DNA of 64,000 nucleotides from positions 558,001 to 622,000 of the forward strand of contig CAWCMA010000001.1 of NCBI GenBank assembly GCA_963796565.1, in the 5' to 3' direction. The notes under the pieces were generated by a model. It ran no database searches. It was given only the letters and a program-made list of their open reading frames with translations, and was not told the origin of the DNA. This DNA comes from JAKAVN01 sp963796565 (GTDB lineage Bacteria; Desulfobacterota; Binatia; Binatales; Binataceae). Shown here piece after piece: positions 27,474 through 37,371 of the stretch (position 1 is its first letter; every line of letters starts with the position of its first letter). A program made the position numbers and the translations under genes.

Positions 27474-28541
27474 GTGGCCAGACACAATTCCGGGACGGGT
27501 TGGATTCCGATGAACTCTGCCGTTGGTCTGGCGCTGATCGGCCTGCTGCTCATCGGGCCGGTCGTTTCGCGTTTGATCGAAGAACGCATCGAGACCTTCT
27601 TTCTGGCAATCGGCCTGCTCGCGATGACGCTCGCGGGGGCGTGGCAATGGGAGGTAACGCTCCGCGCCGTCGAGGAGCCTGTTTGGATCACCCTGGCGGT
27701 GATCGGCGCGGGCGTCGTCTTCGACCAGTTGCGCGGGTTGATGGACCGCGCGATGGCGTGGATGCGAGCGCGAGTCGCGCGGCCGCTGTTGTGCGCGAGC
27801 GTGGTGTTCCTGGTCGCATTGTTATCCAGCATGATAACCGCGATCGTCGCGGCGCTGATGCTGGTCGAGACGGTCGGCCTCTTACGCCTGGGCGCGCGCG
27901 TGCGGTTGCGAGTCACGGTGGCAGGATGCTTCGCCATCGGGTTGGGCGCTTCGCTCACACCGTTGGGCGAACCGCTCTCCACGCTGGCCGCTAACGCGTT
28001 GGGGCTGGGCTTCACCGGGCTTTTCAGCCTGCTGGCGCCGTATGTGCTGCCTGGCATACTGGCGTGTTCGATCGTGGCCGGGCTCTTCGCCTCGGGCGAA
28101 CACGGCGAGGGCGCGGCGCCGGCGGTATTACTGGCGCTGACGCATCTGCGCGAGTCGTTCTTCTACTCGTGCCTGCGCGGGTTGCAGGTCTATGTTTTTG
28201 TCGCGGCGCTGGTGCTGGTAAGCAGCGCTTTCACCGACCTCGCGCTGCGCTACGTGCCGATGCTGAGCCGCGAGGAGTTGTTTTGGGCCAACACGATTTC
28301 GGCGGTGATGGACAATGCGACGCTCGTAGCGTTGGAAATCCATTCGATGGACCCGGCGCGGGCCCGTGAGGCGATAATCGCGCTGCTGGTGGCGGGCGGG
28401 ATGCTCGTCCCCGGCAACATCACCAACATCGTAGCCGCCGCCGCGCTGCGCATCGGCGCCGGTAGCTGGGCGAAAATCGGCATACCGATGGGCCTCGTTC
28501 TACTTGGCATCTACTTTGCGTGGCTCGAAGTCGCCGGATGA
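27474..28541 (+). CDS. DUF1646 family membrane transporter
   Basis: The 355-residue polytopic protein has about ten helices. ASLTPLGEPLSTLA and GGMLVPGNITNIVAAAALRIG are the two conserved loops of DUF1646, which belongs to the ion-transporter superfamily (citrate/Na+:H+ antiporter relatives). AVMDNATLVALEI is another shared motif. It probably moves a cation, but this is inference from fold. A GTG at 27474 follows GGGATGAG; an ATG at 27510 is also possible. Confidence 0.82.
   Translation: MARHNSGTGWIPMNSAVGLALIGLLLIGPVVSRLIEERIETFFLAIGLLAMTLAGAWQWEVTLRAVEEPVWITLAVIGAGVVFDQLRGLMDRAMAWMRARVARPLLCASVVFLVALLSSMITAIVAALMLVETVGLLRLGARVRLRVTVAGCFAIGLGASLTPLGEPLSTLAANALGLGFTGLFSLLAPYVLPGILACSIVAGLFASGEHGEGAAPAVLLALTHLRESFFYSCLRGLQVYVFVAALVLVSSAFTDLALRYVPMLSREELFWANTISAVMDNATLVALEIHSMDPARAREAIIALLVAGGMLVPGNITNIVAAAALRIGAGSWAKIGIPMGLVLLGIYFAWLEVAG
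28505..28520 (+). promoter_or_regulatory. Weak sigma-54-like promoter candidate upstream of glnA
   Basis: TGGCATCTACTTTGCG matches the -24 GG and -12 GC with correct spacing. It lies in the last codons of the DUF1646 gene, about 350 bp from glnA. The match is modest, so it may be coincidental. Confidence 0.25.
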
Positions 28542-28871
28542 CGCGTAGAGCGCTCCGCGAGTGTAGGCGGCTGATTTTCCTCGCGAAAAGCAACGAGTCG
28601 GCGAGGCCGTGCGACCGCACGGGTTGCGGCTGAGCCTGCGGGGTCGGCATGATGCTGCCCAAAAAGGCGCCAAGGCAGATGGCCCACGAGCGTTGCGTTA
28701 AGCGAATTTTCGTGACACAAAGCGTGGGGCGCCGCTAGCGCCCGGGATTGCAGGGCGCCCTCAGCACGGCATAAATCTTGTGATCGCTTCCACGAAATGA
28801 AACGCGTGCGTTAGGTTAACCGGAAATACGGGATTGCCGCCCCTAAAGCGGCCAGGAGGGTTACGCGTTCG
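28542..28871. other. 330-bp glnA upstream region with no gene seen
   Basis: This space between the DUF1646 gene and glnA has short open frames on both strands but none with coding character. It contains GC-rich inverted bits (for example around 28727-28760, GGCGCC and GGGCGCC) and ends in CCAGGAGGG, the glnA ribosome-binding site. A regulatory leader is possible. Confidence 0.5.
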
Positions 28872-30284
28872 ATGACTCCCAAACAAATTCTCCAGATGAT
28901 CAAGGACAAGGGCGCCACGTCCGTGGACCTGAAGTTCATGGACCTGCTGGGGCAGTGGCAGCACTTTAGTACGCCAATCAGTGAATTCCAGGACGAATCG
29001 CCGTTCGAAGAAGGACTGGGATTCGACGGGTCGTCGATTCGCGGCTGGCAGGCGATCGACAACAGCGACATGCTGGTCATCCCCGACCCCAACAGCGCGG
29101 TGATGGAGCCCTTCACCAAAGAGCCCACCCTCACCATGATCTGCGACATCTCCGACCCGATTACCCGCGCCGACTACTCGCGCGACCCGCGCAACGTCGC
29201 GCGCAAGGCCGAGGCGTACCTGAAGTCGACCGGCATCGGCGACACCGCCTACTTTGGCCCCGAGCCCGAGTTCTTCATCTTCAATGGCGTCCGCTACGAC
29301 ACCAACCAGCACTCGAGCTACTTTTACATCGAGTCCGATGAAGGCGCCTGGAACAGCGGACGCGAGGGCACCAACCTCGGCTACAAGCCGCGCTACAAGG
29401 AAGGCTACTTCCCAGTGCCGCCCAACGACAGCCTGCAGGACATTCGCGCGGAGATGGTGCGCGAGATGGAGCGCGTCGGCATCCGGGTCGAAAAGCAGCA
29501 TCACGAAGTCGCCACCGCGGGCCAGGCCGAAATCGACATGCGCTTCCAGTCGCTGGTGAAAATGGGCGACTGGCTCACCTGGTACAAGTACATCTGCAAG
29601 AACGTGGCGATCCGCCACGGCATGACCGTGACCTTCATGCCCAAGCCGATCTTCGGCGACAACGGCTCCGGCATGCACACCCATCAGAGCATCTGGAAGG
29701 GCGAGACGCCGCTGTTCGCGGGCTCGGGCTACGCCGGGATGTCGGAGATGGCGCTGCACTACATCGCCGGCATCCTGCACCATGCGCCGGCGCTGGCGGC
29801 CTTCACCAATCCGGGCACCAACTCGTATCGCCGCCTGGTGCCGGGCTTCGAGGCGCCGATCAACTTGGCCTACTCCAGCCGTAACCGCTCGGCCGCCGTG
29901 CGTATTCCGATGTATTCGCCGTCGCCCAAGGCCAAGCGTATCGAGGTGCGTTTCCCTGACCCCACCTGCAATCCGTACCTGGCATTCTCGGCGATGCTGA
30001 TGGCGGGGCTCGACGGCATCCAGCGCCGGCTCGATCCGGGCCAGCCGTTGGACAAGGACATCTATGCGCTCACTCCGGCCGAATTGGCCGAGGTGCCCAA
30101 CATGCCGCCGTCGCTGGAGGCCGCGCTCGATAATCTCAAGCGCAGCCATGAATTCCTGCTCAAAGGCGACGTCTTCACCGAAGACCTGATCGAGACCTGG
30201 ATCGACTACAAGATGTCGCACGAGGTCAGCCAGGTGCGGCTGCGGCCGCATCCGTACGAGTTCGCGATGTACTACGATTCCTAA
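28872..30284 (+). CDS. glnA: Glutamine synthetase type I
   Basis: GlnA makes glutamine from glutamate, ammonia and ATP. The 470-residue length is exact for GSI. FDGSSIRGW, PEPEFFIFN and the metal-site NGSGMHTHQS are present, as is NRSAAVRIP. The adenylylation loop is KDIYALTP; its Tyr corresponds to Tyr397 of E. coli, so control by GlnE-type adenylylation is expected (GSI-beta). It is monocistronic: a strong terminator follows within 45 bp. Confidence 0.98.
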   Translation: MTPKQILQMIKDKGATSVDLKFMDLLGQWQHFSTPISEFQDESPFEEGLGFDGSSIRGWQAIDNSDMLVIPDPNSAVMEPFTKEPTLTMICDISDPITRADYSRDPRNVARKAEAYLKSTGIGDTAYFGPEPEFFIFNGVRYDTNQHSSYFYIESDEGAWNSGREGTNLGYKPRYKEGYFPVPPNDSLQDIRAEMVREMERVGIRVEKQHHEVATAGQAEIDMRFQSLVKMGDWLTWYKYICKNVAIRHGMTVTFMPKPIFGDNGSGMHTHQSIWKGETPLFAGSGYAGMSEMALHYIAGILHHAPALAAFTNPGTNSYRRLVPGFEAPINLAYSSRNRSAAVRIPMYSPSPKAKRIEVRFPDPTCNPYLAFSAMLMAGLDGIQRRLDPGQPLDKDIYALTPAELAEVPNMPPSLEAALDNLKRSHEFLLKGDVFTEDLIETWIDYKMSHEVSQVRLRPHPYEFAMYYDS

Positions 30285-30327
30285 ACGCGTCACCGCGTAG
30301 CGCGGGCGCTCGCGGCGAATTGACTGT

Positions 30328-30365
30328 AAGGGGCGGCGGACCATCGGTCCGCCGCCCCTTTTTCG
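30328..30365 (+). terminator. Intrinsic terminator of glnA
   Basis: A perfect 15-bp stem (AAGGGGCGGCGGACC and its complement, 30328-30342 / 30346-30360) with a three-base loop is followed by a T-run. It ends glnA transcription and separates it from mscS. Confidence 0.95.
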
Positions 30366-30438
30366 TTTCATCCGCCAGGCGTGCCAGACCCCGTCGGACG
30401 CGGGCGTGTTGCGGGCGTATCGCAGATGATAGTTTGAT

Positions 30439-30484
30439 CTAGCGTGCGGCTCGCGCCCCATCCGGGGCGCGAGCCGCACGCTAG
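30439..30484. repeat. Perfect 21-bp inverted repeat upstream of mscS
   Basis: The arms 30439-30459 and 30464-30484 pair without mismatch around a four-base loop. The first 20 bases of the left arm are CTAGCGTGCGGCTCGCGCCC. No U-tract follows. It ends nine bases before the mscS start codon, so it could block the ribosome-binding region. Confidence 0.95.
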
Positions 30485-30492
30485 CACCCTTC

Positions 30493-32826
30493 ATGCGTTC
30501 ACTGAGGCAACCGACCAGGGCGAGCACGAGTGCCGCCGCGCCCGCCCGGCGGGCGGGCGCGGCGGCACTCGTGCTCGCCCTGATGCTTGGCGTGACGTCG
30601 GGTGTGCAGCGACGGGCGTGGGCGGCGGCGGAGAATCCGCCGCCGCCCACGCCCGCCAGAAGCGCGGCGCCCGTAGCAGGCGCCGCCGCGCACCCGATCG
30701 CAGCGGCGTCGGCGGCGGCGGGCGCGCATGCCACCGCGCCGAGCCCGCTTGCGCACCCTGAGCCTTCCGCATCGCCACAGCCCGACGAGCGCGCCGAGAC
30801 GATCAAGTTTCTCGGCGAAACGATCGGATGGTATCAGCAACTCGCAACCGAGGATCGACTTGCAACGGAGCCGGCCGAGGCGTTCTTTCTGAGCGGCAGC
30901 CGCCAGATGGCGCTCCAGGTGGTGAAGCTCGCCTTTCAATATGCCCGTGCGGAGGCCGCGCTGTTAAAGTTTGAGAGGCCGCCCGCCGCCGCTCCGTCCG
31001 CCCAGGCGACCGCCTCTGGCGGAGCGGAACAGAGCGGCCCTGCCAAGCTGCCAGGGCTTGTCGCCCTGATGGCGCAGGCTCAGCAGCAACAAAACAGTCT
31101 CGACCGGCTCAAGCAGAAGGCCGAGCAACTCAAAGCCGGGAGCGCCCGAGCCAAGGCCGGCCAGCGCGCTCTGCTCTCGCGCCAGCTCGCGGTCGTCCAG
31201 AACCAGATCGAACTTGCCCAGTCGCGCCTTGATTCCTATAACTCGCTCATCCAGTTCGAAACCACTGCGGTATCGGCCACTAACCAGAGCGCCGGGCTCT
31301 CGGGTCAGATCGACGCGCTCGAGCGCAGCGTGCCTCAGTTGACCGCACCGGCCAGGGGCGCGGTGCCGGTTGCGCAGCAAGCTGCGCCCGTAGCGCCGGT
31401 CACGACGCGTGGCGCGGTTCAGTCTGCGCCAGCGTCGGATAACGGCGTGCTGGGCACTGTCGAAACATTGATAACGCTTGGAAGGGAACGGAGTGCGCTC
31501 ACCGATCGGACTAACGATACCCGTCAGTTGGCGGCGGCGACTGATGCCGCGCGTGCGCCATTAATCGCCCGCCTGCACGAGCTCAACGCGAGTGCCGACG
31601 CTATGGCGACACAGCCGGGCGGCGACGATGTGGCCGCGAACCGTGCGCGCAAGCAACAGTTCGATGATCTGATCAAGCGTCACACCGCGATCACCGACGC
31701 GCTGGTGCCGCTCGCCAAGCAGGGCGTTGTCCTCCAGCTATACGTCGCAAATCTCCAGCAATGGAGCGGCGCGGTGGATCAGCGCTCGAACAGCCAGTTG
31801 CGCCGGCTCATCATCCGGCTCTCCGCGCTCGGCCTGCTGTTGTTGGCGGTTTTCATCGCCGCCTTCATCTGGCGCAGCCTGACCTTCCGCTACATTCAGG
31901 ACCTGCGCCGGCGCCGACAGTTGCTTCAGTTGCGCAAGCTGACGGTGGCAGTGGTGGTGGGCCTGGTGCTGCTGTTCGATTTCTCCAGCCAGTTGGGGAC
32001 GCTGGCGACCGTGATGGGACTGGCGGCGGCCGGTGTCGCGCTCGCGCTGCAGAACGTGATCCTGTCGTTTGCCGGCTACTTTTTCGTCACTGGCCGTTAC
32101 GGCATCCGGGTCGGCGACCGCATCCAGATTGCCGGCATCAACGGCGACGTGATCGATATAGGGCTGTTCAAGCTGGCGCTGATGGAGCTAGCGGGCGACG
32201 GCAACTCGCGCCAGCCGACCGGGCGGGTGGTAATCTTTCCCAACTCGGTCGTTTTTCAGGCCAATGGCAACTTCTTCAAGCAGACTCCCGGCACCAGCTT
32301 CGTGTGGAACGAGTTCCGCCTGACGTTGTCGCCGGAATGCGATTATCGGCTGGCCGAGAAGCGCCTGCTCGAGGTGGTCGAGGACGTCTATGCGCGCTAC
32401 CGCGACACCGTGCAGCGCCAGTACAGCGAGCTCGAGCGCGACCTCAGCATGAAGTTCGAGTCGCCGCGCCCGCAGAGCCGGCTGCGCCTGGGCACCGGCG
32501 GAATCGAGCTGACGATTCGCTACCCGGCCGACGCGCGCCACGCGGTGCAGGTCGCCGACGAGATTTCGCGCCGCGCGCTCGACGCGATCACGCAGGATCC
32601 CGCGCTCTCGCTGTCGATGCCTGGGACGCCGAACCTCGCGCCCCTGGCATCGCAACGGCCCCTGGTGGCCGAGTCCGCGGAGTCATCCCCGGCCGCCGTC
32701 TCCGATGGACGTGACGTGCGGCACGAGCCCGAGGCCGCGATGATGCCCGCGGGGGCCGAAGTGGTGACCGAACCCCGGGCGAGCGCGCCTCCCGCGCCGG
32801 AGCCGCCCCCACCTGGCAAGAGCTGA
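30493..32826 (+). CDS. MscS-family mechanosensitive channel with long periplasmic N-terminus
   Basis: The 777-residue product has a signal peptide (residues about 20-45, AAALVLALMLGV), a long Ala/Gln-rich periplasmic region with coiled-coil stretches to about residue 435, then three membrane helices. The MscS core contains the pore-lining, Gly/Ala-rich TM3 (LATVMGLAAAGVALALQNVILSF), then GRYGIRVGDRI and VVIFPNSV in the beta domain. It should open under membrane tension and protect against hypo-osmotic shock; the plan resembles large MscK/YbdG-like forms. The C-terminal 80 residues are Pro/Ala/Glu-rich. The first 55 codons are largely made of two inverted repeats. Confidence 0.88.
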   Translation: MRSLRQPTRASTSAAAPARRAGAAALVLALMLGVTSGVQRRAWAAAENPPPPTPARSAAPVAGAAAHPIAAASAAAGAHATAPSPLAHPEPSASPQPDERAETIKFLGETIGWYQQLATEDRLATEPAEAFFLSGSRQMALQVVKLAFQYARAEAALLKFERPPAAAPSAQATASGGAEQSGPAKLPGLVALMAQAQQQQNSLDRLKQKAEQLKAGSARAKAGQRALLSRQLAVVQNQIELAQSRLDSYNSLIQFETTAVSATNQSAGLSGQIDALERSVPQLTAPARGAVPVAQQAAPVAPVTTRGAVQSAPASDNGVLGTVETLITLGRERSALTDRTNDTRQLAAATDAARAPLIARLHELNASADAMATQPGGDDVAANRARKQQFDDLIKRHTAITDALVPLAKQGVVLQLYVANLQQWSGAVDQRSNSQLRRLIIRLSALGLLLLAVFIAAFIWRSLTFRYIQDLRRRRQLLQLRKLTVAVVVGLVLLFDFSSQLGTLATVMGLAAAGVALALQNVILSFAGYFFVTGRYGIRVGDRIQIAGINGDVIDIGLFKLALMELAGDGNSRQPTGRVVIFPNSVVFQANGNFFKQTPGTSFVWNEFRLTLSPECDYRLAEKRLLEVVEDVYARYRDTVQRQYSELERDLSMKFESPRPQSRLRLGTGGIELTIRYPADARHAVQVADEISRRALDAITQDPALSLSMPGTPNLAPLASQRPLVAESAESSPAAVSDGRDVRHEPEAAMMPAGAEVVTEPRASAPPAPEPPPPGKS
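30516..30582. repeat. Perfect 31-bp inverted repeat encoding the mscS signal peptide
   Basis: The arms 30516-30546 and 30552-30582 are complementary over all 31 bp with a five-base centre. The left arm begins CAGGGCGAGCACGAGTGCCG. It is read in frame and supplies residues 9-30, including the hydrophobic core. Confidence 0.97.
30613..30655. repeat. Perfect 20-bp inverted repeat in the mscS 5' region
   Basis: The arms 30613-30632 and 30636-30655 pair fully around a three-base loop. The left arm is CGGGCGTGGGCGGCGGCGGA. It encodes residues 41-54, just past the signal peptide. It is the third such palindrome within 220 bp. Confidence 0.95.
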
Positions 32827-32881
32827 CTGCGCGGCCGCGCGCCGCTTATTCGGATCGAAGCTACGGTGCCGATGAAGGCTT

Positions 32882-34351
32882 CTAGGGCCCGGCGGCTAAA
32901 GGAGCCCCGTCGTCGTCGGGCGCCCGGGCCAGCGCGCGCGCGATAAGCCACAGCCCGATAATCAGGAGCGCCAATGAAACCGCGGCGCCGGCGATGCGCG
33001 GAACTCCCACCGCCGGGAGCATCCACCACCACAGGTTAACGATTCTGAGCGCGCGCGAACTCTCGACGTTACTAGCTAGCGGGACATTGCCCGCCTGATG
33101 CACGAAGGTGCCAACCTGATCCGCGTCGTGATAGGCATCGGCGGTCTCTCTCCAGGCGGCGCCCCAGATTCGAAGCAGCGGCGCGTAGCGAGGATTCCAT
33201 ACTCGCGCCTCGTCGCTGATTTTCGCCGCGGCAGCTTCCTGGTAGTACCGCTCGTAGAAAGATATAAGCGTGGGTGCATTGACGATAAAACCGGCGATAG
33301 TCAGTGCAACCAGTAACCATCGCCACCGCCGCTCCAGCAGCGCCGTAAAGGCCATCAATCCCGGCAATCCCGGCAGCAATAGGCGCGGACCCCAGGACCA
33401 CGGTTCCTCCCAGTAGCCCCAGACCGAGTGCTCCGCCAGATACGCGCCGGCCACGGCCAAAATCAGCGCGCCTTCCCATCGCTTGAAGATTGCGGCCGGC
33501 GGCACAGCAGCCACCGCGATAATCGCGGGGCAGTACCATAGCAATCCCGTTCCTGGACACATCAAGAGTCCAGCGAGCGCGATCGGGACCACGCTGAGCG
33601 AGAAGTGTCCCGGCTGGCCAAAATTCAGCGGGTTCGCAAAGCGAATCCAATTATAGACGAAGTAGATCAGCAGTCCCGCCGCCGTGCCGCATAGCGGTGC
33701 CATCCACCTTGCCGTCGGCCGCCGCTTGCAGAGCAGGTAGCCACCGAGGCACGGGCCAAGGACTATTCCAGTGGGCTTGGCCAGCACTGCCGCAAGCGCA
33801 ACGGCGGCCGTCCCGCGCGAGTTGCCGCCCAGCGTCAAATAAATTCCGGTTACCGTGAGCAGCGCAAGCAAAGGGTCGGCGAAAAACAGCCGGCTGTAGA
33901 CCAGGGCGATAGTGCCGAAAGCGAAAGCGAGCGAGGCAAGTATCGAGCCCCTGGTAGTGGCGCCCAGGCGCCGGGCGAGCAGGGCCACCATCAATGCGGT
34001 TGCGGCAGCCAGGATCGGCGACAAAGTCAGGGCAAACATCGCCGCTACATAGTGTTGAGGCAGGCCCAAACGATGACTGACAAACACCCCGATCGCCACC
34101 GGTGGCAATGCCAGAATCGACATCAGTGGATACCACATCGAGTAGTACAAGCCATGGCGCCCGATCGCCCCCAATCCGGGTATTGGCACCGTAAAGCCAT
34201 GCTTCGTGACTAGCGATTCCGCCACCGCAACCATCGAATTCCCATCAACGGAGTAGATGACCGCTGGGAAAAACGCCGCGTAGACCAGGCATATTCCAAT
34301 CGCGCAGAGTAAAGGTGTATTCCCGGATCCTCTAAAGAGGCTTCGCATCAT
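32882..34351 (-). CDS. Polytopic membrane glycosyltransferase-like protein (GT39/ArnT-type architecture)
   Basis: The 489-residue protein has ten or more membrane helices. An early loop has YSVDGNSMVAVAESLV, which places an acidic residue after helix 1 as in GT-C enzymes that use polyprenyl-phosphate sugars. LARRLGATTRGSILASLAFAFGT and SRLFFADPLLALLTV also fit. Donor and acceptor are unknown. It lies directly downstream of two broken GT87 genes on the same strand, so the three may once have formed a surface-glycan cluster. Confidence 0.7.
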   Translation of the reverse strand: MMRSLFRGSGNTPLLCAIGICLVYAAFFPAVIYSVDGNSMVAVAESLVTKHGFTVPIPGLGAIGRHGLYYSMWYPLMSILALPPVAIGVFVSHRLGLPQHYVAAMFALTLSPILAAATALMVALLARRLGATTRGSILASLAFAFGTIALVYSRLFFADPLLALLTVTGIYLTLGGNSRGTAAVALAAVLAKPTGIVLGPCLGGYLLCKRRPTARWMAPLCGTAAGLLIYFVYNWIRFANPLNFGQPGHFSLSVVPIALAGLLMCPGTGLLWYCPAIIAVAAVPPAAIFKRWEGALILAVAGAYLAEHSVWGYWEEPWSWGPRLLLPGLPGLMAFTALLERRWRWLLVALTIAGFIVNAPTLISFYERYYQEAAAAKISDEARVWNPRYAPLLRIWGAAWRETADAYHDADQVGTFVHQAGNVPLASNVESSRALRIVNLWWWMLPAVGVPRIAGAAVSLALLIIGLWLIARALARAPDDDGAPLAAGP

Positions 34352-34380
34352 CGGTAGACTCGGGGGGGCCGTGGCAGAAT

Positions 34381-35709
34381 TCAGCGTGCACCGGGTGCGG
34401 CAGCCACAACTGGCGCAAAGGATATGTCGTTCTGGGTGGAGTTCAGTGCCGATGTGGCTAGCCAGTAGGTCGCCAGGTATGCGAGGGCGATGGAAAAAAA
34501 CCAGAACTGATTCGCAATCCAGAAAAAAGTGGCGGAGCCCAGATTATAGTGATGCAACAGTGTAAGCGGGTAGCGCGAAAATGTTACCACGTAGCTGCCG
34601 ATCGCTGCATAAATCACCCGAGGTTCAGCCGCGCCGCGCGCCGCCGCGTCAGCGATCGCTGCGAATGGCACCACCAGCAGGACTAGATAATGAGGCTCCG
34701 CTATGGGCGACAAGAGGATCATCGCCGTCACCCAGAGCGACAAAGCACGCCAGCCACGGTCCGGGCTGGCGCTCGCGGTGGCCAAAATGCGTCAGCGCGA
34801 ACAGCGCAAGCTCTCGCAACCGCAATCGCGGCTTTTCTCATGGCGTCCATAAAAGGGGTCAGCGGTACGTTTCGATGCCAGAACAGGTGCGACACCACCG
34901 AATCGATGCGAAAAAAAACTGGGATTCCCGAGAAAGCGTCTGGCGGTCGTGTAACCAAATGTGTTCGCGAACGAGAAGCTCACTCGCCCCACTCCCCACA
35001 AGGTCAGCGCGCCTATGGTGCCGCCCCATATTACCATCCAGAACAGAACATGCCACCGCTTGCGGCATATCAGATAGACGGCGAGGAATGCCGGATACGC
35101 CTTGAGCGCCGTCGCCAAGGCCAGCGACAAACCCGCCCAACGATCCGCACCGCGCCCCATGCACCGTATCGCGATAACTATCAGCAGAGCGATAACGATC
35201 TGCAGGTTGGCAAAATAGAAATGCTCGTACACAGGCGGGTAAAGGAATAGTAATGCGCCGAACAGAAGCGCCTCGCGAGTGTCAAGCGAGGTTTGTCTGA
35301 GTAGCAGGCATAGGGCGGTGACCAAAGCCGCTAATGATATTCCTACCCAGATCCAATAGGCGGCATATGGGCCGATTCTGGTAAGCGGCTCGAGACAGAG
35401 TAAAAACGTCGGCGTCTGGTTTTCGAGATTTAAGTCACTCAGCTCCAATCCGAGTGAGCCTCCGAGTGCGTCGAAAGGAGTCACGTAGGGGTTCGATCCC
35501 ATGCGAAGCGACAGCGCGGCGACATAATAGTGATTGAAGTCGGTGAACTTTGGCGGAGCTGGAAGTGTGAAAAGGGCGAACCGGACGGCGTAAACGAGCG
35601 CCACGAGCCACAGCAGTGCGAGTACCCGCGGACGCGTCAATGCTGAAATCGCGCGCGGCAGAAAGCTCGCCGTCGATAACGAGCGGTCACGAACGATTGG
35701 CCGAGACAT
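34381..35709 (-). pseudogene. GT87-family mannosyltransferase-like gene, broken by about three frameshifts
   Basis: The N-terminal 250 residues read well from the ATG at 35709 (NHYYVAALSLRMGSNPYVTPFD, then ATALKAYPAFLAVYL). The frame is lost at an A8 tract (34911-34918) after NPSFF. The homologous sequence continues in the next frame (IDSVVSHLFWHRNVPLTPF), shifts again near 34810, and once more near 34790 before ending as RGWRALSLWVTAMILL. Aligning with the neighbouring paralogue shows the missing joints. GT87 enzymes transfer mannose or arabinose from polyprenyl phosphate. Either real decay or local sequence error explains the shifts. Confidence 0.8.
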
Positions 35710-35886
35710 CTCTGCCGTTTTTCACCTACAAGGCTAAAGCTTCCGCTGATGGGCGACAGCGAATACCAGCGCCTATAACTAACTGGGATTAGCGCGGCGC
35801 TCGCACCTGCGCACAACCTTGTCAGTTGGATGTGAGTGACGCAAGGCTTCGGCAACCCGCTGTCCCGCCATCTCAAAGGAAGCCGT

Positions 35887-37231
35887 TCAGTGAGCCGGAA
35901 GCGAAGATGCGGCGGCCGCCACTTGGGCGGATACGCTGTCCGAGGCGACACTTCGCCGCGCGCTCGCAAACCAGTAAGCCGCCAGATAGCCGAGAGCGAG
36001 GGATAAAAAACGGTACTCGTCGGCAATTCGAAAAAACCAGGCGCAACCGTGCAGATGAAGGTGTAGGAAGACCAGCGGGTAGTTCGAAAACGTCAGCAGG
36101 TAGCTGGCAACGGCGGCATAGATCACGCGCGGTTCCGTTTCACCGTAGCGGGCCGCTTCGACGATAAGCACGAACGGTACTATCAGCACGATGAGATAGT
36201 GGAAACGCGACGAGGGTGACAACAGGATCATCGCTACCAGCCACAGCGAAAGCGCTCGCCAGCGGCGCTCCGGCCCGACGCCGGCGGTCGCCGCGACGGT
36301 TAGCGCGAACACCGCAAGGTTCACAGCCGCGGCGGCAACTTTCCTGATCAGCTCGACGTGAGGAGCCAGGGGCGCGCTGCTCTGAAGCCAGAACACGCGC
36401 GATACGACCGCGTTGAGCGAAACATTGTCGATCTGCCCGAGGAGCAGCCGGCGATTCGTAAATCCCCACGTACCAAAGAATGAGAAGAAGTTTGTCGCTC
36501 CGATCTCCCATAAGGTGAGCCCGCCGATCAGCGCGCCTCCGCCGGCCATCCAGAACAGCGGACGCCATTGCCGTCGGCATACCAGGTAAAAGGCAAAAAT
36601 CCACGGATACGCTTTTAGCGCCGTCGCGATGGCGAAGCTGAAGCCCGCTCCAGAATCCCACCTATGCTTCAAACAGCGCATCGCGACCACTATCAAGAGC
36701 AGGATCACGGTCTGCGTGTTTGCAAGATATAAATTCTCAAACAGAGGCGAGTACAGAAACGTCAACGCGCACAGCAGAAGAGTCTGTCGGGGAGCAAGTG
36801 AGGTTTCGGCAGCCAATAGCAGTGCAAACGCAAACACGAATGATGCCACTAAGACGCCCATCCATATCCAGTAGGCCACACGCGGACCAAGCTTGGTGAG
36901 CGGTTCGAAACACAGCACAAACGTCGGCGGATGATTGGAGCTATTGATCAATCCTATATCCAATCCCAGAGAACGTGCGAGTTCGTCGTATTTTACGACG
37001 TAAGCGTTTGTTCCCAGACGGAACGAAAGCGCGGCGACGTAGAAATGATTGAAATCGCTGAAGCGCGGAGGCAGCGTGAACCGTGAATCGCACCACGTGG
37101 GCGAAAACCACCACCCACAGCAGCGCGAGAGCCCCGCTCCGTGTCAGCCCCGAGGCCGCGCGTGAGACAAAATCCGAAGCCGGTGCTGAGCTGTCGCGAG
37201 CCTTTGGCGGAAGTGTGCTCGCGCGGCGCAT
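35887..37231 (-). pseudogene. Second GT87-family glycosyltransferase gene, with one frameshift
   Basis: The body (residues after about 100) is intact from 36963 to 35887 and is a clear paralogue of the preceding gene: HPPTFVLCFEPLTKLGP, ATALKAYPWIFAFYLVC, RRWRALSLWLVAMILLSPSS. The start (ATG at 37231, ALALLWVVVFAHVVRFTV) is in another frame. Between them, near 37075, one base is in excess; in the shifted frame LPPRFSDFNHFYVAALSFRLG joins the two halves. It is a polytopic membrane protein with about ten helices if repaired. Confidence 0.78.
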
Positions 37232-37371
37232 ATACAGAGACTCAAGTCGGAAGTCGATGCCCGACGCTGAATGCCTGCGCAATCATCGGGCGTCAATTGT
37301 CGTTTCGTAAGTTCGCTCAAACCTTGCCAGTTGGACTGGCGCGGTGCAAGGTTCGCGCCGCGGCGGCTATG

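Noticed and set aside
28761..30806. A 681-codon open frame opposite glnA and the mscS start
   Set aside because: It is a shadow of glnA; the ends reflect the palindromes that read alike on both strands.
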